Assembly: GCA_005888315.1 (NCBI GenBank)
Contig: VAWH01000024.1
Location: 1 to 64,000 of the forward strand
Direction of reading: 5' to 3'
DNA from: Actinomycetota bacterium
GTDB lineage: Bacteria; Actinomycetota; Thermoleophilia; Gaiellales; Gaiellaceae
Length of the DNA: 64,000 bases
Part shown: piece by piece, positions 16,864-25,398 of the stretch
Layout: the number at the start of each line of letters is the position of its first letter
Position numbering within the stretch: the first letter of the stretch is position 1
Program-made: the position numbers and the translations under genes
Notes under the pieces: model-generated
Told to the model about the DNA's origin: nothing
The model's database searches: none
What the model saw: only the letters and a program-made list of their open reading frames with translations

Positions 16864-17058
16864 ATGGGATTCCTGGACAAGCTGCTCGGGCGAGGCAAGA
16901 AGGCCGCCGGCGACGCCACCGGCGACAGCTCCATGCGCCGCGAGGGCATGCATCAAGAACAGCAGGCAATGGCCGAAGATCGAGCCGCCAGCGCCGAGGA
17001 GATGGCGCAGTCAGAGCGCGAACGCGCGGCGGAGCACGAAGCCGAGCGCGGAACATAG
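16864..17058 (+). CDS. Small charged helical protein
   Basis: 64 residues. It begins MGFLDKLLGRGKKAAGDATGD and continues as one highly charged Glu/Arg/Gln-rich helix. It is expected to be soluble and partly disordered; function unknown. Its reality is supported by a strong AAGGAGG site 7 nt before the ATG and an excellent terminator 4 nt after the stop, which together indicate a short, well-expressed monocistronic message. Confidence 0.75.
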   Translation: MGFLDKLLGRGKKAAGDATGDSSMRREGMHQEQQAMAEDRAASAEEMAQSERERAAEHEAERGT

Positions 17059-17061
17059 TTC

Positions 17062-17094
17062 AAGAGGGCGGCTTCGGCCGCCCTCTTTTGTCTT
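17062..17094 (+). terminator. Strong Rho-independent terminator
   Basis: Perfect 11-bp stem AAGAGGGCGGC/GCCGCCCTCTT (17062-17072 and 17077-17087) with a TTCG tetraloop, followed by TTGTCTT. It begins 3 nt after the stop of the small helical protein. Confidence 0.9.
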
Positions 17095-17112
17095 GCCGTC
17101 CGACACGACCTC

Positions 17113-17118
17113 TAGCGT
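17113..17118 (+). promoter_or_regulatory. Possible leaderless -10 box, rmuC
   Basis: TAGCGT ends 9 nt before ATG 17128; no Shine-Dalgarno sequence is seen. Confidence 0.35.
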
Positions 17119-17127
17119 TTATGGGCC

Positions 17128-18165
17128 ATGCTCGCGATCGCGACATTGCTGCTCGTTCTGGCCGGCGCCGGCGCGCTCGCCGTCTGGCTGACCCGCGCGC
17201 TGCAGGTTTTCAAAGCCGACTCGGACGCGACCCTCGCGGCTCGAAACGCCGAAGTCGGCCGGCAGCTCGAGGGCATCACGGCGACGATGGATCGCCGCCT
17301 CGGCGAGCTCGACACGAAGGTCGACCGCCGGATGGAGCACGCCTCGAAGCAGACGAACGCGATCCACAAGCAGCTCGGCGACGTCGGCCGGGCGACGACG
17401 CTCCTCGCCGAGCACGCGAAGGAGCTCGGCCAGCTACAGCAGGTGCTGCGGCCGCCGAAGGCGCGCGGCGGCTTCGGCGAGCTGTTGCTCGGCAACCTAT
17501 TGCGCGACCGGCTGCCGGCCGAGGCGTACTCGCTGCAATACGGGTTCAAGAACGGCGAGCGGGTGGACGCCGTGATCCGAGTCGACCGGCTCGCCCCGAT
17601 CGATGCCAAGTTCCCGCTTGACAACTTCGAGCGGCTCGTCGACGCGCAGGAGAACTCGGAGCGCGAGCTGCACGAGAAGGCTTTCTCGCGCGACGTCAAG
17701 GGGCATGTCGACGCGATCGCGGCGAAGTACATCCGCCCCGACGAGGGGACCTACGACTTCGCGTTCATGTACCTACCCTCGGAGGCGATCTACTACGAAC
17801 TCGTCTGCGGCAAGACGGGTGCGTTGCTCAGCTACGCGCACGAGAAGCGCGTACTGCCGGTCTCGCCGACGACGCTGACGGCGTACCTTCAGGTCGTCGT
17901 GCTCGGGCTGAAGGGGCTCCAGATCGAGCAGCACGCGCACGAGGTGATGGCCTACTGCGCGCAGCTGCAGAAGGACTTCGGCCGCTTCAAGGAGGACTTC
18001 GACCTCGTCGGCACGCACCTCGGTCGGGCGCAGACGAAGTTCGTCGACGCGGAGAAGCGGCTCGACAAGTTCGAGACGAAGCTCGACCAGGCCGCGGACT
18101 CGCGCGAGGTCGACGCGGCCGACGTGGTAGCCGAGCTACCGCGCGCGGCCGACGCGGCCGCCTAG
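17128..18165 (+). CDS. rmuC: RmuC family DNA recombination protein
   Basis: 345 residues. One N-terminal membrane helix (LAIATLLLVLAGAGALAVWL) is followed by a coiled coil and then the RmuC nuclease-like core: KARGGFGELLLGNLLRD, RLAPIDAKFPLDNF, FMYLPSEAIYYEL. The core belongs to the PD-(D/E)XK-like superfamily. RmuC limits inversion of short inverted repeats in E. coli, which is notable in a window full of them, but any link is speculation. Shorter than the ~475-residue E. coli protein, as usual in actinobacteria. Convergent 4-bp overlap with the next gene. Confidence 0.88.
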   Translation: MLAIATLLLVLAGAGALAVWLTRALQVFKADSDATLAARNAEVGRQLEGITATMDRRLGELDTKVDRRMEHASKQTNAIHKQLGDVGRATTLLAEHAKELGQLQQVLRPPKARGGFGELLLGNLLRDRLPAEAYSLQYGFKNGERVDAVIRVDRLAPIDAKFPLDNFERLVDAQENSERELHEKAFSRDVKGHVDAIAAKYIRPDEGTYDFAFMYLPSEAIYYELVCGKTGALLSYAHEKRVLPVSPTTLTAYLQVVVLGLKGLQIEQHAHEVMAYCAQLQKDFGRFKEDFDLVGTHLGRAQTKFVDAEKRLDKFETKLDQAADSREVDAADVVAELPRAADAAA

Positions 18166-18545
18166 TGCGCGATCTCCCAGACGCGCCAGCCTGAGCGAAA
18201 GTGCGAGACGAACGACACGCGCTCCGAGAGCGAGGCGCTCGGCAGGAACTTACGGAGCGTGATGTAGACGACGACCGTCCGTGAAGCATCCTTGCTGCCG
18301 CACTGGTGCTTCACCATTCCCCCACGCTCTTCGTCGCTCGCAATCTCCGCCTGGACGACTTGCGGTCTGGACGAGGTTCGCTCCCGCGCGACGGCCGCAC
18401 GACTCGCGGGGCCGATCGCGTTGGCGCCGAACGCCAATGCGCCTCGCGGGCACGAAACGCGTGCCTCGTGCTCGAAGGCAGGCGCAGACCCGGCCACGAG
18501 GGCGGCACTAGCCGCACAGACGCACGCGACGAGCGCAACTTTCAC
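18162..18545 (-). CDS. Small secreted protein
   Basis: 127 residues from a GTG. The signal peptide (KVALVACVCAASAALVAGSAPA) predicts export. The mature part has two Cys (VSCPRGA, KHQCGS) and a beta-rich C-terminus with no named domain. A TACGAT box lies exactly 6 nt before the start, indicating a leaderless message. Convergent with rmuC. Confidence 0.62.
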   Translation of the reverse strand: MKVALVACVCAASAALVAGSAPAFEHEARVSCPRGALAFGANAIGPASRAAVARERTSSRPQVVQAEIASDEERGGMVKHQCGSKDASRTVVVYITLRKFLPSASLSERVSFVSHFRSGWRVWEIAH

Positions 18546-18551
18546 GGCGCG

Positions 18552-18557
18552 ATCGTA
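18552..18557 (-). promoter_or_regulatory. Leaderless -10 box, small secreted protein
   Basis: TACGAT on the minus strand ends exactly 6 nt before GTG 18545. Confidence 0.5.
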
Positions 18558-18590
18558 TCGCCGTGAGGGTTCAGCGAAGGTTCACAATCG

Positions 18591-20537
18591 CTAGACGCTC
18601 GCGGGCTGCTGCTCTTTGAGGTAGCGGATCAAGCCGCCCGCAACGACGATCTCGCGCTCGCGTGGCAGGAAGTCGTGCGTGACCGTGAAAGCCGGCGCGC
18701 CGTCCATCTCGACCTGGAGCTCGTCTTCGCCTTCGGCGATCGCCTGCAGGTTTCGGATCTCCCAGGTCTGTCCCAGCTCGGCCTGGTCGTAGTCAGCTGC
18801 GTTCGCGAAGAGCAGCGGCACGATCCCCTGCGCGATCAGGTTGCGGCGGTGGATGCGGGCGAAGCTCTTGGCGATCACCGCCCTGACGCCGAGCTGCGCC
18901 GGCGCCAGCGCCGCGTGCTCGCGGCTCGAGCCCTGGCCGTAGTTGTCGCCGGCGACGATGAAGCCTCCGCCCCACTCGTGCGCCCGCTTGGCAAACCCCT
19001 TGTCGCGGTGCTGGAACGTGAACTCAGCGATCGCCGGCACGTTCGAGCGGTACGCCATCACGGTCGCCCCGTCCGGCGAGAGGTCGCCGGTCGAGATGTC
19101 GTCGGGCGCCACGATCAGCACCCGGCCGACGAGTACGTCCGGCAGCGGTTTTTGCTCCGGCGGTGGGAAGATGTTGGGCCCTCGCGGGATCTCGATCGAC
19201 GACGCCTCGTCCTCACGCGCCGGTTCGAGAATGTGCTTCTGGACGACTTCGGGACGAGCCGGCGGCCGCTCCGGCAACTCGGGCGCCTCGAGCTCGCGCG
19301 GATCGGAGATGACGCCGGTCAACATCGACGCCGCCGCGACCGCGGGCGAGCAGAGGTACACCTGGTCGTCGGCCGTCCCACTACGCCCCGGGAAATTCCG
19401 GTTGAAGGTGCGTAGCGAGCTCGCGCCCGACGGCGGCGCCTGGCCCATTCCGACGCAGGGACCGCAGGCCGGCTCGAGCATCCGGACCCCGGCCATCAGC
19501 AAGTCGACGTAGGTGCCCGAGCGGGTGATCTGATCGAGGATCTGGCGCGATCCCGGCGTCGCCGTCGCCGAGACGAGCTGCTCCGAGAGCCGCTGACCAC
19601 GCATGACCGCGCCGCAGAGCGCAAGGTCGTGGTACGAGGAATTGACCGAGGAGCCGATGCAGACCTGCTGGATCGGCGTGCCGACGAGCTCCTCGACCGG
19701 GACGACGTTGCCGGGACTCGACGGCTTGGCAACGAGCGGAACCAGCTCGGCCAGGTCGATGTGCTCCTCCTCGTCGAAGTCGCCGGTGTCCCCCGTCGGG
19801 AGCTCGACGAAATCCTCGCGGCGCTGCTGCTCCTCGAGCCAGCCGCGCGTCTCGTCGTCGGCCGGAAAGACGGCACTCGTCGCGCCGAGCTCAGCGATCA
19901 TGTTCGCGATCGTTCCGCGCTCTGTGTAGCTGAGCGTGTGCACCCCGGGACCGGTGAACTCGAAGACGCAGCCGCGGCCCCCGCGGACGCCGCGGCGGCG
20001 AAGCAGCTCCAGGATCACGTCCTTGGCCTGAATCCACGGGCGCACGAGCTCGTTCTCGAGGAAGACGCCGACGATCTTCGGGCACGGCAGCTCAAACGGA
20101 TGCCCGGCCATGCAGACCGCCACGTCGAGCCCGCCGGCGCCGATTGCGATCATCGCGCACGAGCCGGACTGGGTGGTGTGCGAGTCCGCGCCGATCAACG
20201 TCTGCCCCGGCTTCGCGAACCGCTCGCAGTGGACGTAGTGGCAGATCCCGTTTCCCGGTCGAGAGAACCAGGCGCCGTATTTGGCGGCCATCGCCTGGAG
20301 GAAACGATGATCGTCGGGATTCTTGAAGTCGATCTGGAGGATGTTGTGATCGACGTAGACGACCGCCGTGTCGACACGCACCCGCTCCTCGCCGAAGAGC
20401 TCTAACTGCATCATCGCCATCGTCCCCGTCGCGTCCTGCGCGAGGGCCTGGTCGACGCGGAGCGCAATCTCCTGGCCGGGAACGAGTTCCCCTCGCTCGA
20501 GGTGTTCTTCGAGGATCGTACGAGCGAGCGACGCCAT
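18591..20537 (-). CDS. acn: Aconitate hydratase
   Basis: 648 residues, the shorter aconitase type (about 650 rather than 900 residues). It interconverts citrate and isocitrate in the TCA cycle. The cysteines of the [4Fe-4S] cluster are in CIGSSVNSS and EPACGPCVGMG. Substrate loops are recognisable: IGADSHTTQSG, FPGRSGTADDQVYLCSP, and the swivel-domain GDNYGQGSSREHAAL. ATG 20537 is 12 nt after the upstream GNAT stop codon, so it is the last gene of the baeRF-GNAT-aconitase operon. Homoaconitase is an alternative, but no lysine or leucine pathway genes are near. Confidence 0.88.
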   Translation of the reverse strand: MASLARTILEEHLERGELVPGQEIALRVDQALAQDATGTMAMMQLELFGEERVRVDTAVVYVDHNILQIDFKNPDDHRFLQAMAAKYGAWFSRPGNGICHYVHCERFAKPGQTLIGADSHTTQSGSCAMIAIGAGGLDVAVCMAGHPFELPCPKIVGVFLENELVRPWIQAKDVILELLRRRGVRGGRGCVFEFTGPGVHTLSYTERGTIANMIAELGATSAVFPADDETRGWLEEQQRREDFVELPTGDTGDFDEEEHIDLAELVPLVAKPSSPGNVVPVEELVGTPIQQVCIGSSVNSSYHDLALCGAVMRGQRLSEQLVSATATPGSRQILDQITRSGTYVDLLMAGVRMLEPACGPCVGMGQAPPSGASSLRTFNRNFPGRSGTADDQVYLCSPAVAAASMLTGVISDPRELEAPELPERPPARPEVVQKHILEPAREDEASSIEIPRGPNIFPPPEQKPLPDVLVGRVLIVAPDDISTGDLSPDGATVMAYRSNVPAIAEFTFQHRDKGFAKRAHEWGGGFIVAGDNYGQGSSREHAALAPAQLGVRAVIAKSFARIHRRNLIAQGIVPLLFANAADYDQAELGQTWEIRNLQAIAEGEDELQVEMDGAPAFTVTHDFLPREREIVVAGGLIRYLKEQQPASV

Positions 20538-20548
20538 CGGGCTCAAGC

Positions 20549-21061
20549 TTAGTCAGAAGGCAGCAGCGACCACACCTCGAAGTCGTCGCGGATTCCCTGC
20601 TTGAAGTGGAACGACCGCAACGTGCCCTCGTAGCGATACCCCACGTTCGCGGCGACGCGCTTCGACGCCTCGTTATCCGCGGAGATCCAGAGCTCGATCC
20701 TCAGGGCATCGAGCTCCGAAAAGCCCCACTGGGTCAGGAGCTCGAGAGTCCGCGTCGCGACGCCGCGGCCACGCGCCTCGGGCGCGACGACGTAACCCAG
20801 CTCGAGCTGCCGTCCTTCACGGTCGATCCCGAAGGCGAGGCCGAGCCCGAGAAACGACCCGTCGTCAGCGTCGACGACGGCGAATGCCTCCCTCGTGCCG
20901 TCGCGACGCCCCTCTTCGTAGACCTCGAGCCACTCACGCTCCCACCCGGGCGGGACCGGGTTAGGCACGCGCGTGTAGCGGAGCACGTCCTCGTCGCCGA
21001 ACATCGCCGCTACCGAGGCGAGATGATTCTCGCCGAGCGGCTCGAGGCGGGCGTCCGTCAA
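20549..21061 (-). CDS. GNAT N-acetyltransferase (RimJ/RimL-like)
   Basis: 170 residues. The acetyl-CoA binding segment LGYVVAPEARGRGVATRTL carries the R/Q-x-x-G-x-A/G pattern, and the RimJ/RimL-type ending GYRYEGTLRSFHFKQG is present. The substrate, a protein N-terminus or small amine, is unknown. TTG 21061 follows the baeRF stop codon without any spacer (TAG-TTG), so the gene depends on translational coupling. Confidence 0.82.
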   Translation of the reverse strand: MTDARLEPLGENHLASVAAMFGDEDVLRYTRVPNPVPPGWEREWLEVYEEGRRDGTREAFAVVDADDGSFLGLGLAFGIDREGRQLELGYVVAPEARGRGVATRTLELLTQWGFSELDALRIELWISADNEASKRVAANVGYRYEGTLRSFHFKQGIRDDFEVWSLLPSD

Positions 21062-22201
21062 CTAATAGCGGAGCAAGGCCCCGATCCCCTCGACCGGATC
21101 GAGGTCCTGGTAGCGGCGCAGCGCGAGCGCGCTGCCGCCGTGGGCGAGCGTCCGGTGGACCGCGAGGTTGAGACCATCGTCGCGTTCCTCCATCTGCGTC
21201 CCGTCGAGCGGACACGGGCCACCGTCGGCCCTCACCCGACCGCAACGTGGGCACTGCCACGCCGTCCGTTCGGCCCCCTCCTGGAAGAGCAGCAGATCGA
21301 CGCGCGCGTCGGAGGCGGCCTCGAGGGTGTCCGGCCAGCCGGCGGTCGCACGACCGCCGCGACCCGATTCCTCCCGCCAGCGCTCGACTGCCTCTTGCTC
21401 CTGCTTGGCCTGCCATTCCTCGAGGATCGGCCGAGCGGCGTGGAGCAGCTCGGTGGGAGAAGCGTGCGCTTCCGCATGCGTCCAGCCGACGATCGCATTC
21501 TCCACCTCGTGCGAGAGCACCTCTTCGAAGTCTGCGCGCGTCTCCCCCGTCGTCACGACGACGATCCGCGGACTCTGCAGTCGCCGCACGCGACGATCGA
21601 GCTGCTCGGCGACCTCCTTCAGATGCTCGTGGACGAGCGTCTCGATGTGCCGCTGGTAACGGGCCTGCGACCAGCCGCCCTGGTCGTGGCGCCCCGGCGT
21701 CTCGTCGAACTGGTCGACGAGCTCTTCGAGCCGCCCGCTACGCAGGATGTACACGGTTCCGCGCTCGCGGCCGACCACGGCGACCAGGGCGCCTTCCCCG
21801 CGGCCGACGAGCGGCACAAGCGGCGCGAGGTAGAACTCGCGACCGACCGCGATCTTGTCGGCGACGGGATCGCCAAGCGGCAGAGTCCGCCACGCATTGT
21901 CGAGGCCGGAGCAGAAGACCGCGATGCCGCGGGCACCGTCGCGGTCGAATTCACCCTTGAAGAACTCGCGAATTCGCACGAGGTCGGCACGCATCGCTTC
22001 GCGCTGCTCGTGGGGCAGCTCTTGCGCGGCCTCCGCCCGCTCTTCACCCGTGTGGATGAGCGAGTTGACGCGGCTCGCAGCGTCGCCCGCAGTCGGCGCG
22101 ACGCTGGGATCGAGATCGACGTAGACGCTGATCGCGCAGCCCTTTTCGGCACGGAAGCTCGCCAGCTCGCGAAGCCCGTCCCAATTCACGGTTACAGCCA
22201 C
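21062..22201 (-). CDS. eRF1-like (baeRF / Vms1-type) release-factor-family protein
   Basis: 379 residues. The domain order of bacterial archaeo-eukaryotic release factor homologues is visible: an N-terminal domain starting GCAISVYVDLDPS, a central eRF1-domain-2-like part (GEGALVAVVGRERGTVYILRSGRLEEL, then GWSQARYQRHIETLVHEHLKE), and a domain-3 fold with a zinc ribbon (CPRCG, then CPLDG). The RYQRH segment replaces the GGQ loop position. Eukaryotic Vms1 and related proteins cleave peptidyl-tRNA on stalled ribosomes; that role here is inference. A very strong AGAGGAGG site lies 6 nt before GTG 22201. First gene of an operon with GNAT and aconitase. Confidence 0.75.
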   Translation of the reverse strand: MAVTVNWDGLRELASFRAEKGCAISVYVDLDPSVAPTAGDAASRVNSLIHTGEERAEAAQELPHEQREAMRADLVRIREFFKGEFDRDGARGIAVFCSGLDNAWRTLPLGDPVADKIAVGREFYLAPLVPLVGRGEGALVAVVGRERGTVYILRSGRLEELVDQFDETPGRHDQGGWSQARYQRHIETLVHEHLKEVAEQLDRRVRRLQSPRIVVVTTGETRADFEEVLSHEVENAIVGWTHAEAHASPTELLHAARPILEEWQAKQEQEAVERWREESGRGGRATAGWPDTLEAASDARVDLLLFQEGAERTAWQCPRCGRVRADGGPCPLDGTQMEERDDGLNLAVHRTLAHGGSALALRRYQDLDPVEGIGALLRY

Positions 22202-22310
22202 CTACGCCTCCTCTTACCGGAAAGCGGCGATTCTAAAGGCGTCGCAAGGGATGCCGCTGGGCGCCGTTGAAGGGCGTAGCGGCTTTGCCGGTGCGCCCGT
22301 TCTGCTTCCC

Positions 22311-22829
22311 GTGCGGATCTTTACCATCGGCCACGGCACCCGTCCGGCCGAAGAGCTCGTCGAGTGCCTTCAGCGGGCCCGCGTCGAAACCCTGGTCGAC
22401 GTCCGTCGCTTTCCAGGCTCGCGGCGCAATCCACAGTTCAATCAAGCCGCGCTCGCGGAAACCCTCGCCGCAGCGGGGATCGCTTACCGCCATGCGGAAG
22501 AACTCGGCGGCCGGCGTTCGAATGAGCCGGGCGAGGAGCGTTTCCCGTGCATTCGCGTCGCCGCGTTCCGCAGCTACGCGGCGCGAATGGGCACGGAGAC
22601 CTGGCAGCACGCCCTGGAGTCGGCGTTGTCCGGGCCCTCTCCTTGCTTCATGTGCGCGGAGACCCCCTGGTGGCGCTGTCACCGGCGCCTGATCGCGGAG
22701 CTGTTGACCGCGCGGGGCCACGAGGTCGTCCACCTGCTGCGCCCCGGGGAGTCTCAGCCCCACCGCCTCTATGAGGAGAGCTCGGTCCGTGAAGGCAAGC
22801 TTTATCTCTGCGGCGAGCCAGTGGCGTAG
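22311..22829 (+). CDS. DUF488 family protein
   Basis: About 172 residues starting at VRIFTIGHGTRP, with the family landmarks LVDVRRFPGSRRNPQF, AGIAYRHAEELGG and the Cys-containing CFMCAETPWWRCHRRLIAELL. Function is unknown; the conserved Cys/His residues suggest metal or nucleic acid binding. The frame is open to 22251, but the upstream residues lack family resemblance and overlap a repeat-like palindrome, so I place the start at GTG 22311. The next gene is trxB with its own promoter. Confidence 0.8.
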   Translation: MRIFTIGHGTRPAEELVECLQRARVETLVDVRRFPGSRRNPQFNQAALAETLAAAGIAYRHAEELGGRRSNEPGEERFPCIRVAAFRSYAARMGTETWQHALESALSGPSPCFMCAETPWWRCHRRLIAELLTARGHEVVHLLRPGESQPHRLYEESSVREGKLYLCGEPVA

Positions 22830-22839
22830 GCGCTCGGTA

Positions 22840-22870
22840 GGGAACGTTCAAGCGGTCCGATCCGTTGAAT
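22840..22870 (+). promoter_or_regulatory. SigR/SigH-type promoter of trxB
   Basis: GGGAAC (22840-22845), an 18-nt spacer, then GTTGAAT (22864-22870). This matches the disulfide-stress sigma factor consensus GGGAAT-N18-GTT known from Streptomyces SigR, which controls trxB there. The expected transcript starts about 30 nt before the ribosome-binding site. Confidence 0.7.
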
Positions 22871-22911
22871 ATTGTGAGGGCCGGTACAGGCCCAGTTGAT
22901 TTGGAGGAAAT

Positions 22912-23886
22912 GTGAACGAGACCAGAGTTCGCGAGCTGATCATCATCGGCGGCGGCCCCGCCGGGTATACAGCGGCGCTCTACAGCGCCCGCGCGAACCT
23001 CGAGCCGCTCGTCATCGAAGGTTTCCAATGGGGCGGCCAGCTGATGATCACGAGCGACGTCGAGAACTACCCCGGCTTCGCCGACGGGATCATGGGGCCA
23101 CAGCTGATGGGCGAGTTCCGGCGCCAGGCCGAGAGATTCGGGGCCGAGTTCATCGCCGACGACGTCACGCGTGTCGACTTGTCAGAGCGGCCGTTCCGCG
23201 TCTGGGTGGGTGACGACGAGTACCGGGCCGAGGCCGTGATCGTCTCCACCGGCGCGACCGCGCGGCAGCTCGGGCTCGCCTCCGAGCGCGCGCTGCACGG
23301 TCGCGGCGTCACCTATTGCGCGGTCTGCGACGCAGCGTTCTACCGCGACAAGGAAGTCGTGGTCGTCGGCGGCGGAGACTCCGCCATGGAAGAGGCGATC
23401 TTCCTGACGAAGTTTGCGTCCAAGGTCACCGTCCTGCACCGCCGCGACGAGTTCCGCGCCTCACCGATCATGTTCGATCGAGCGCGCGACAACGACAAGA
23501 TCGAGTTCGTGACCCCGGTCGTGGTCGAGGAGGCCCTGGGGGCCGAGGACGGCAAACTGACCGGCGTCCGCATCCGCAACCTCGAGACGGACGAAGTCAG
23601 CGAAATCCCCGCCGACGGGCTCTTCGTCGCGATCGGCCACGACCCGACGACCAAGCTGTTCGTCGACCAGCTCGACCATGACGAGGCCGGCTACCTGCTC
23701 ACGCAGCCCGGCTCGACGGCAACGAACGTCGAGGGTGTGTTCGCCGCCGGCGATGTCGTCGACCACGTGTACCGCCAGGCGATCACGGCCGCTGGCATGG
23801 GCTCGATGGCCGCGCTCGACGCCGAGCGCTGGCTCGCGGCGCGCGAGGGCCGTCCCGAGACGGCACTGAGCGCTCCTCGTACCTAG
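22912..23886 (+). CDS. trxB: Thioredoxin reductase
   Basis: 324 residues, the normal bacterial size. The FAD motif GGGPAG is at 13-18, the redox pair CAVC at 136-139, the NADPH motif GGGDSA at 153-158, and the C-terminal FAD motif in EGVFAAGDVVD. It transfers electrons from NADPH via FAD to thioredoxin in the cytoplasm. GTG 22912 is preceded by GGAGG (22903-22907). A SigR-like promoter upstream predicts induction by thiol oxidation. No thioredoxin gene is adjacent. Confidence 0.95.
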   Translation: MNETRVRELIIIGGGPAGYTAALYSARANLEPLVIEGFQWGGQLMITSDVENYPGFADGIMGPQLMGEFRRQAERFGAEFIADDVTRVDLSERPFRVWVGDDEYRAEAVIVSTGATARQLGLASERALHGRGVTYCAVCDAAFYRDKEVVVVGGGDSAMEEAIFLTKFASKVTVLHRRDEFRASPIMFDRARDNDKIEFVTPVVVEEALGAEDGKLTGVRIRNLETDEVSEIPADGLFVAIGHDPTTKLFVDQLDHDEAGYLLTQPGSTATNVEGVFAAGDVVDHVYRQAITAAGMGSMAALDAERWLAAREGRPETALSAPRT

Positions 23887-23905
23887 GTCCAGCCGAGGCC
23901 CCGGC

Positions 23906-23911
23906 TAGCCT
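23906..23911 (+). promoter_or_regulatory. Leaderless -10 box, corA
   Basis: TAGCCT ends 7 nt before ATG 23919 and no Shine-Dalgarno sequence is present. Confidence 0.5.
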
Positions 23912-23918
23912 CGGCCGC

Positions 23919-24920
23919 ATGGCCGAGTGGATCGACCTTCTCGACCCGACCGAGGACGAGCTGCGCGAGGCGTTGCCGGCCCGGGTCCACGACCGGGCGC
24001 GCGAACAGCTGCTCGAGCCTGCCCGGCACGACGACGAGCCGCGGCCGCGGTTGGAGGGCCACGACCACTACGTCTTCGGCGTCTTCCTGCTCCCGATCGC
24101 GGTCCGCGAGGAGGACCGTGTCTTCTACCAGGAGATCGACATCATCGCGACCCGCGAGCGTGTCGTGACGGTGCGCAAGACTCCCGAGCGCGGCCATCCC
24201 TGCGATCTCGCGCCTGCGCAAATGTCGGTCAAGCAAGACGGCGACGGTCGCTCGGGGATGATCGTCTACCGCATCGTCGACCTGATCGCCGAGGACTTCC
24301 TCGATCTGATCGATGCCCTGAACGACGAGATCGACGAGCTCGAAGAGGGAATCGAGACGTGGACCTCGACCCAGGTGCGCGGCCGGATCTCGGACCTGCG
24401 GCACGACCTTCTCCACGTCCGGAGGACACTGGCGCCGACGCGGGACGCCGTGCGCTCGATCGTCGACCGTCGGATCGACGTTGGCGAGGGTCCGGAGCTG
24501 CTGCCTCGCGAGATCGAGCTGAACTTCTCGGACGCTTACGACAAGCTGCTTCGGGCGGTGGACGGGCTCGATCTCTCGCGCGACCTGCTCGCCAGCGCGC
24601 GCGACTACAGCCAGGCGAAGATCGCCAACGATCAGAACGAGGTCGTCAAGCGGCTGACCGTGATCGCGTCGATCCTGCTCGTCCCGACCTTCATCGTCGG
24701 CCTCTACGGGCAGAACTTCCATCACATCCCAGAGCTCGGCTGGAGCTTCGGCTACTGGTGGAGCTGGGGTTGGATCGTCTTCACGACCGCGCTCCAGCTC
24801 GCGTTCTTCCGCTGGCTCGGCTGGATCGGCGGCGATCCGATCGGGCGCCCGGAGCTGCCGCCCCTGCGGAAGCTCGATCCTCGCTTGCTGCGGGGAAGGC
24901 GGCGCGCACGGGCGACCTGA
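23919..24920 (+). CDS. corA: CorA-type divalent cation channel with GQN signature
   Basis: 333 residues: a long cytoplasmic alpha/beta plus coiled-coil domain, then two C-terminal membrane helices (VIASILLVPTFIVGLYG and SWGWIVFTTALQLAFF). CorA proteins form pentameric Mg2+ channels. The selectivity signature between the helices reads YGQNF (264-266 GQN) instead of the classic YGMNF. Ion preference is therefore uncertain. Apparently leaderless. Followed after 28 bp by the PAS gene. Confidence 0.85.
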   Translation: MAEWIDLLDPTEDELREALPARVHDRAREQLLEPARHDDEPRPRLEGHDHYVFGVFLLPIAVREEDRVFYQEIDIIATRERVVTVRKTPERGHPCDLAPAQMSVKQDGDGRSGMIVYRIVDLIAEDFLDLIDALNDEIDELEEGIETWTSTQVRGRISDLRHDLLHVRRTLAPTRDAVRSIVDRRIDVGEGPELLPREIELNFSDAYDKLLRAVDGLDLSRDLLASARDYSQAKIANDQNEVVKRLTVIASILLVPTFIVGLYGQNFHHIPELGWSFGYWWSWGWIVFTTALQLAFFRWLGWIGGDPIGRPELPPLRKLDPRLLRGRRRARAT

Positions 24921-24936
24921 GGCAGGCGCTCGTCTC

Positions 24937-24942
24937 TACCAT
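24937..24942 (+). promoter_or_regulatory. Leaderless -10 box, zinc-ribbon/PAS gene
   Basis: TACCAT ends exactly 6 nt before GTG 24949. Confidence 0.5.
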
Positions 24943-24948
24943 CATCTC

Positions 24949-25398
24949 GTGCCCTATTTCATCTGTCCGAACTGCAGAGAGCGGTCGATCGACCACGACC
25001 GCCAGGAAGGGCTGACCCGGCAGGCGGTCGCCTGCCACCGCTGCGGCTTCGGCTTCCTGTTCGAGCTCCTGGACGACTACTACCCTGCTCCGGGCACCGG
25101 CTTCGTCGTCTGCGACCAGGAGAGCCGGATCCTCGCCTCCGGCCGAGGGGTCTTCGAGCTGACCGGCTACCGGGAGGACGAGCTGATGGGCCGCGAGGTC
25201 ATGGACAGCCTCGGCCTGACCGGCTACGAGGACGGCCGCAATCCCGCGCAGCTTGCGCTCGAGTGGGGTGTGAGGCGGCTCGGCGAGCGGCTCGAGCTGC
25301 GGACCCGTGCCGGGAAACAGAAACCGGTCACGGCTGACTTCTTCCCCGCGTACGACGACGATGGCGGGCTTCTGGTCGCGATCACGCCGCGTTCTTAG
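24949..25398 (+). CDS. Zinc-ribbon plus PAS domain protein
   Basis: 149 residues. The N-terminus is a four-Cys zinc ribbon (FICPNCRER and ACHRCGFGF). The rest is a single PAS domain (GFVVCDQESRILASGRGVFELTGYREDELMG). It has no kinase, HTH or membrane part, so it is likely a small intracellular sensor or adaptor. The ligand is unknown. The GTG start has a TACCAT box exactly 6 nt upstream and no ribosome-binding site. The 3' end overlaps the convergent small helical gene by 17 bp. Confidence 0.78.
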   Translation: MPYFICPNCRERSIDHDRQEGLTRQAVACHRCGFGFLFELLDDYYPAPGTGFVVCDQESRILASGRGVFELTGYREDELMGREVMDSLGLTGYEDGRNPAQLALEWGVRRLGERLELRTRAGKQKPVTADFFPAYDDDGGLLVAITPRS

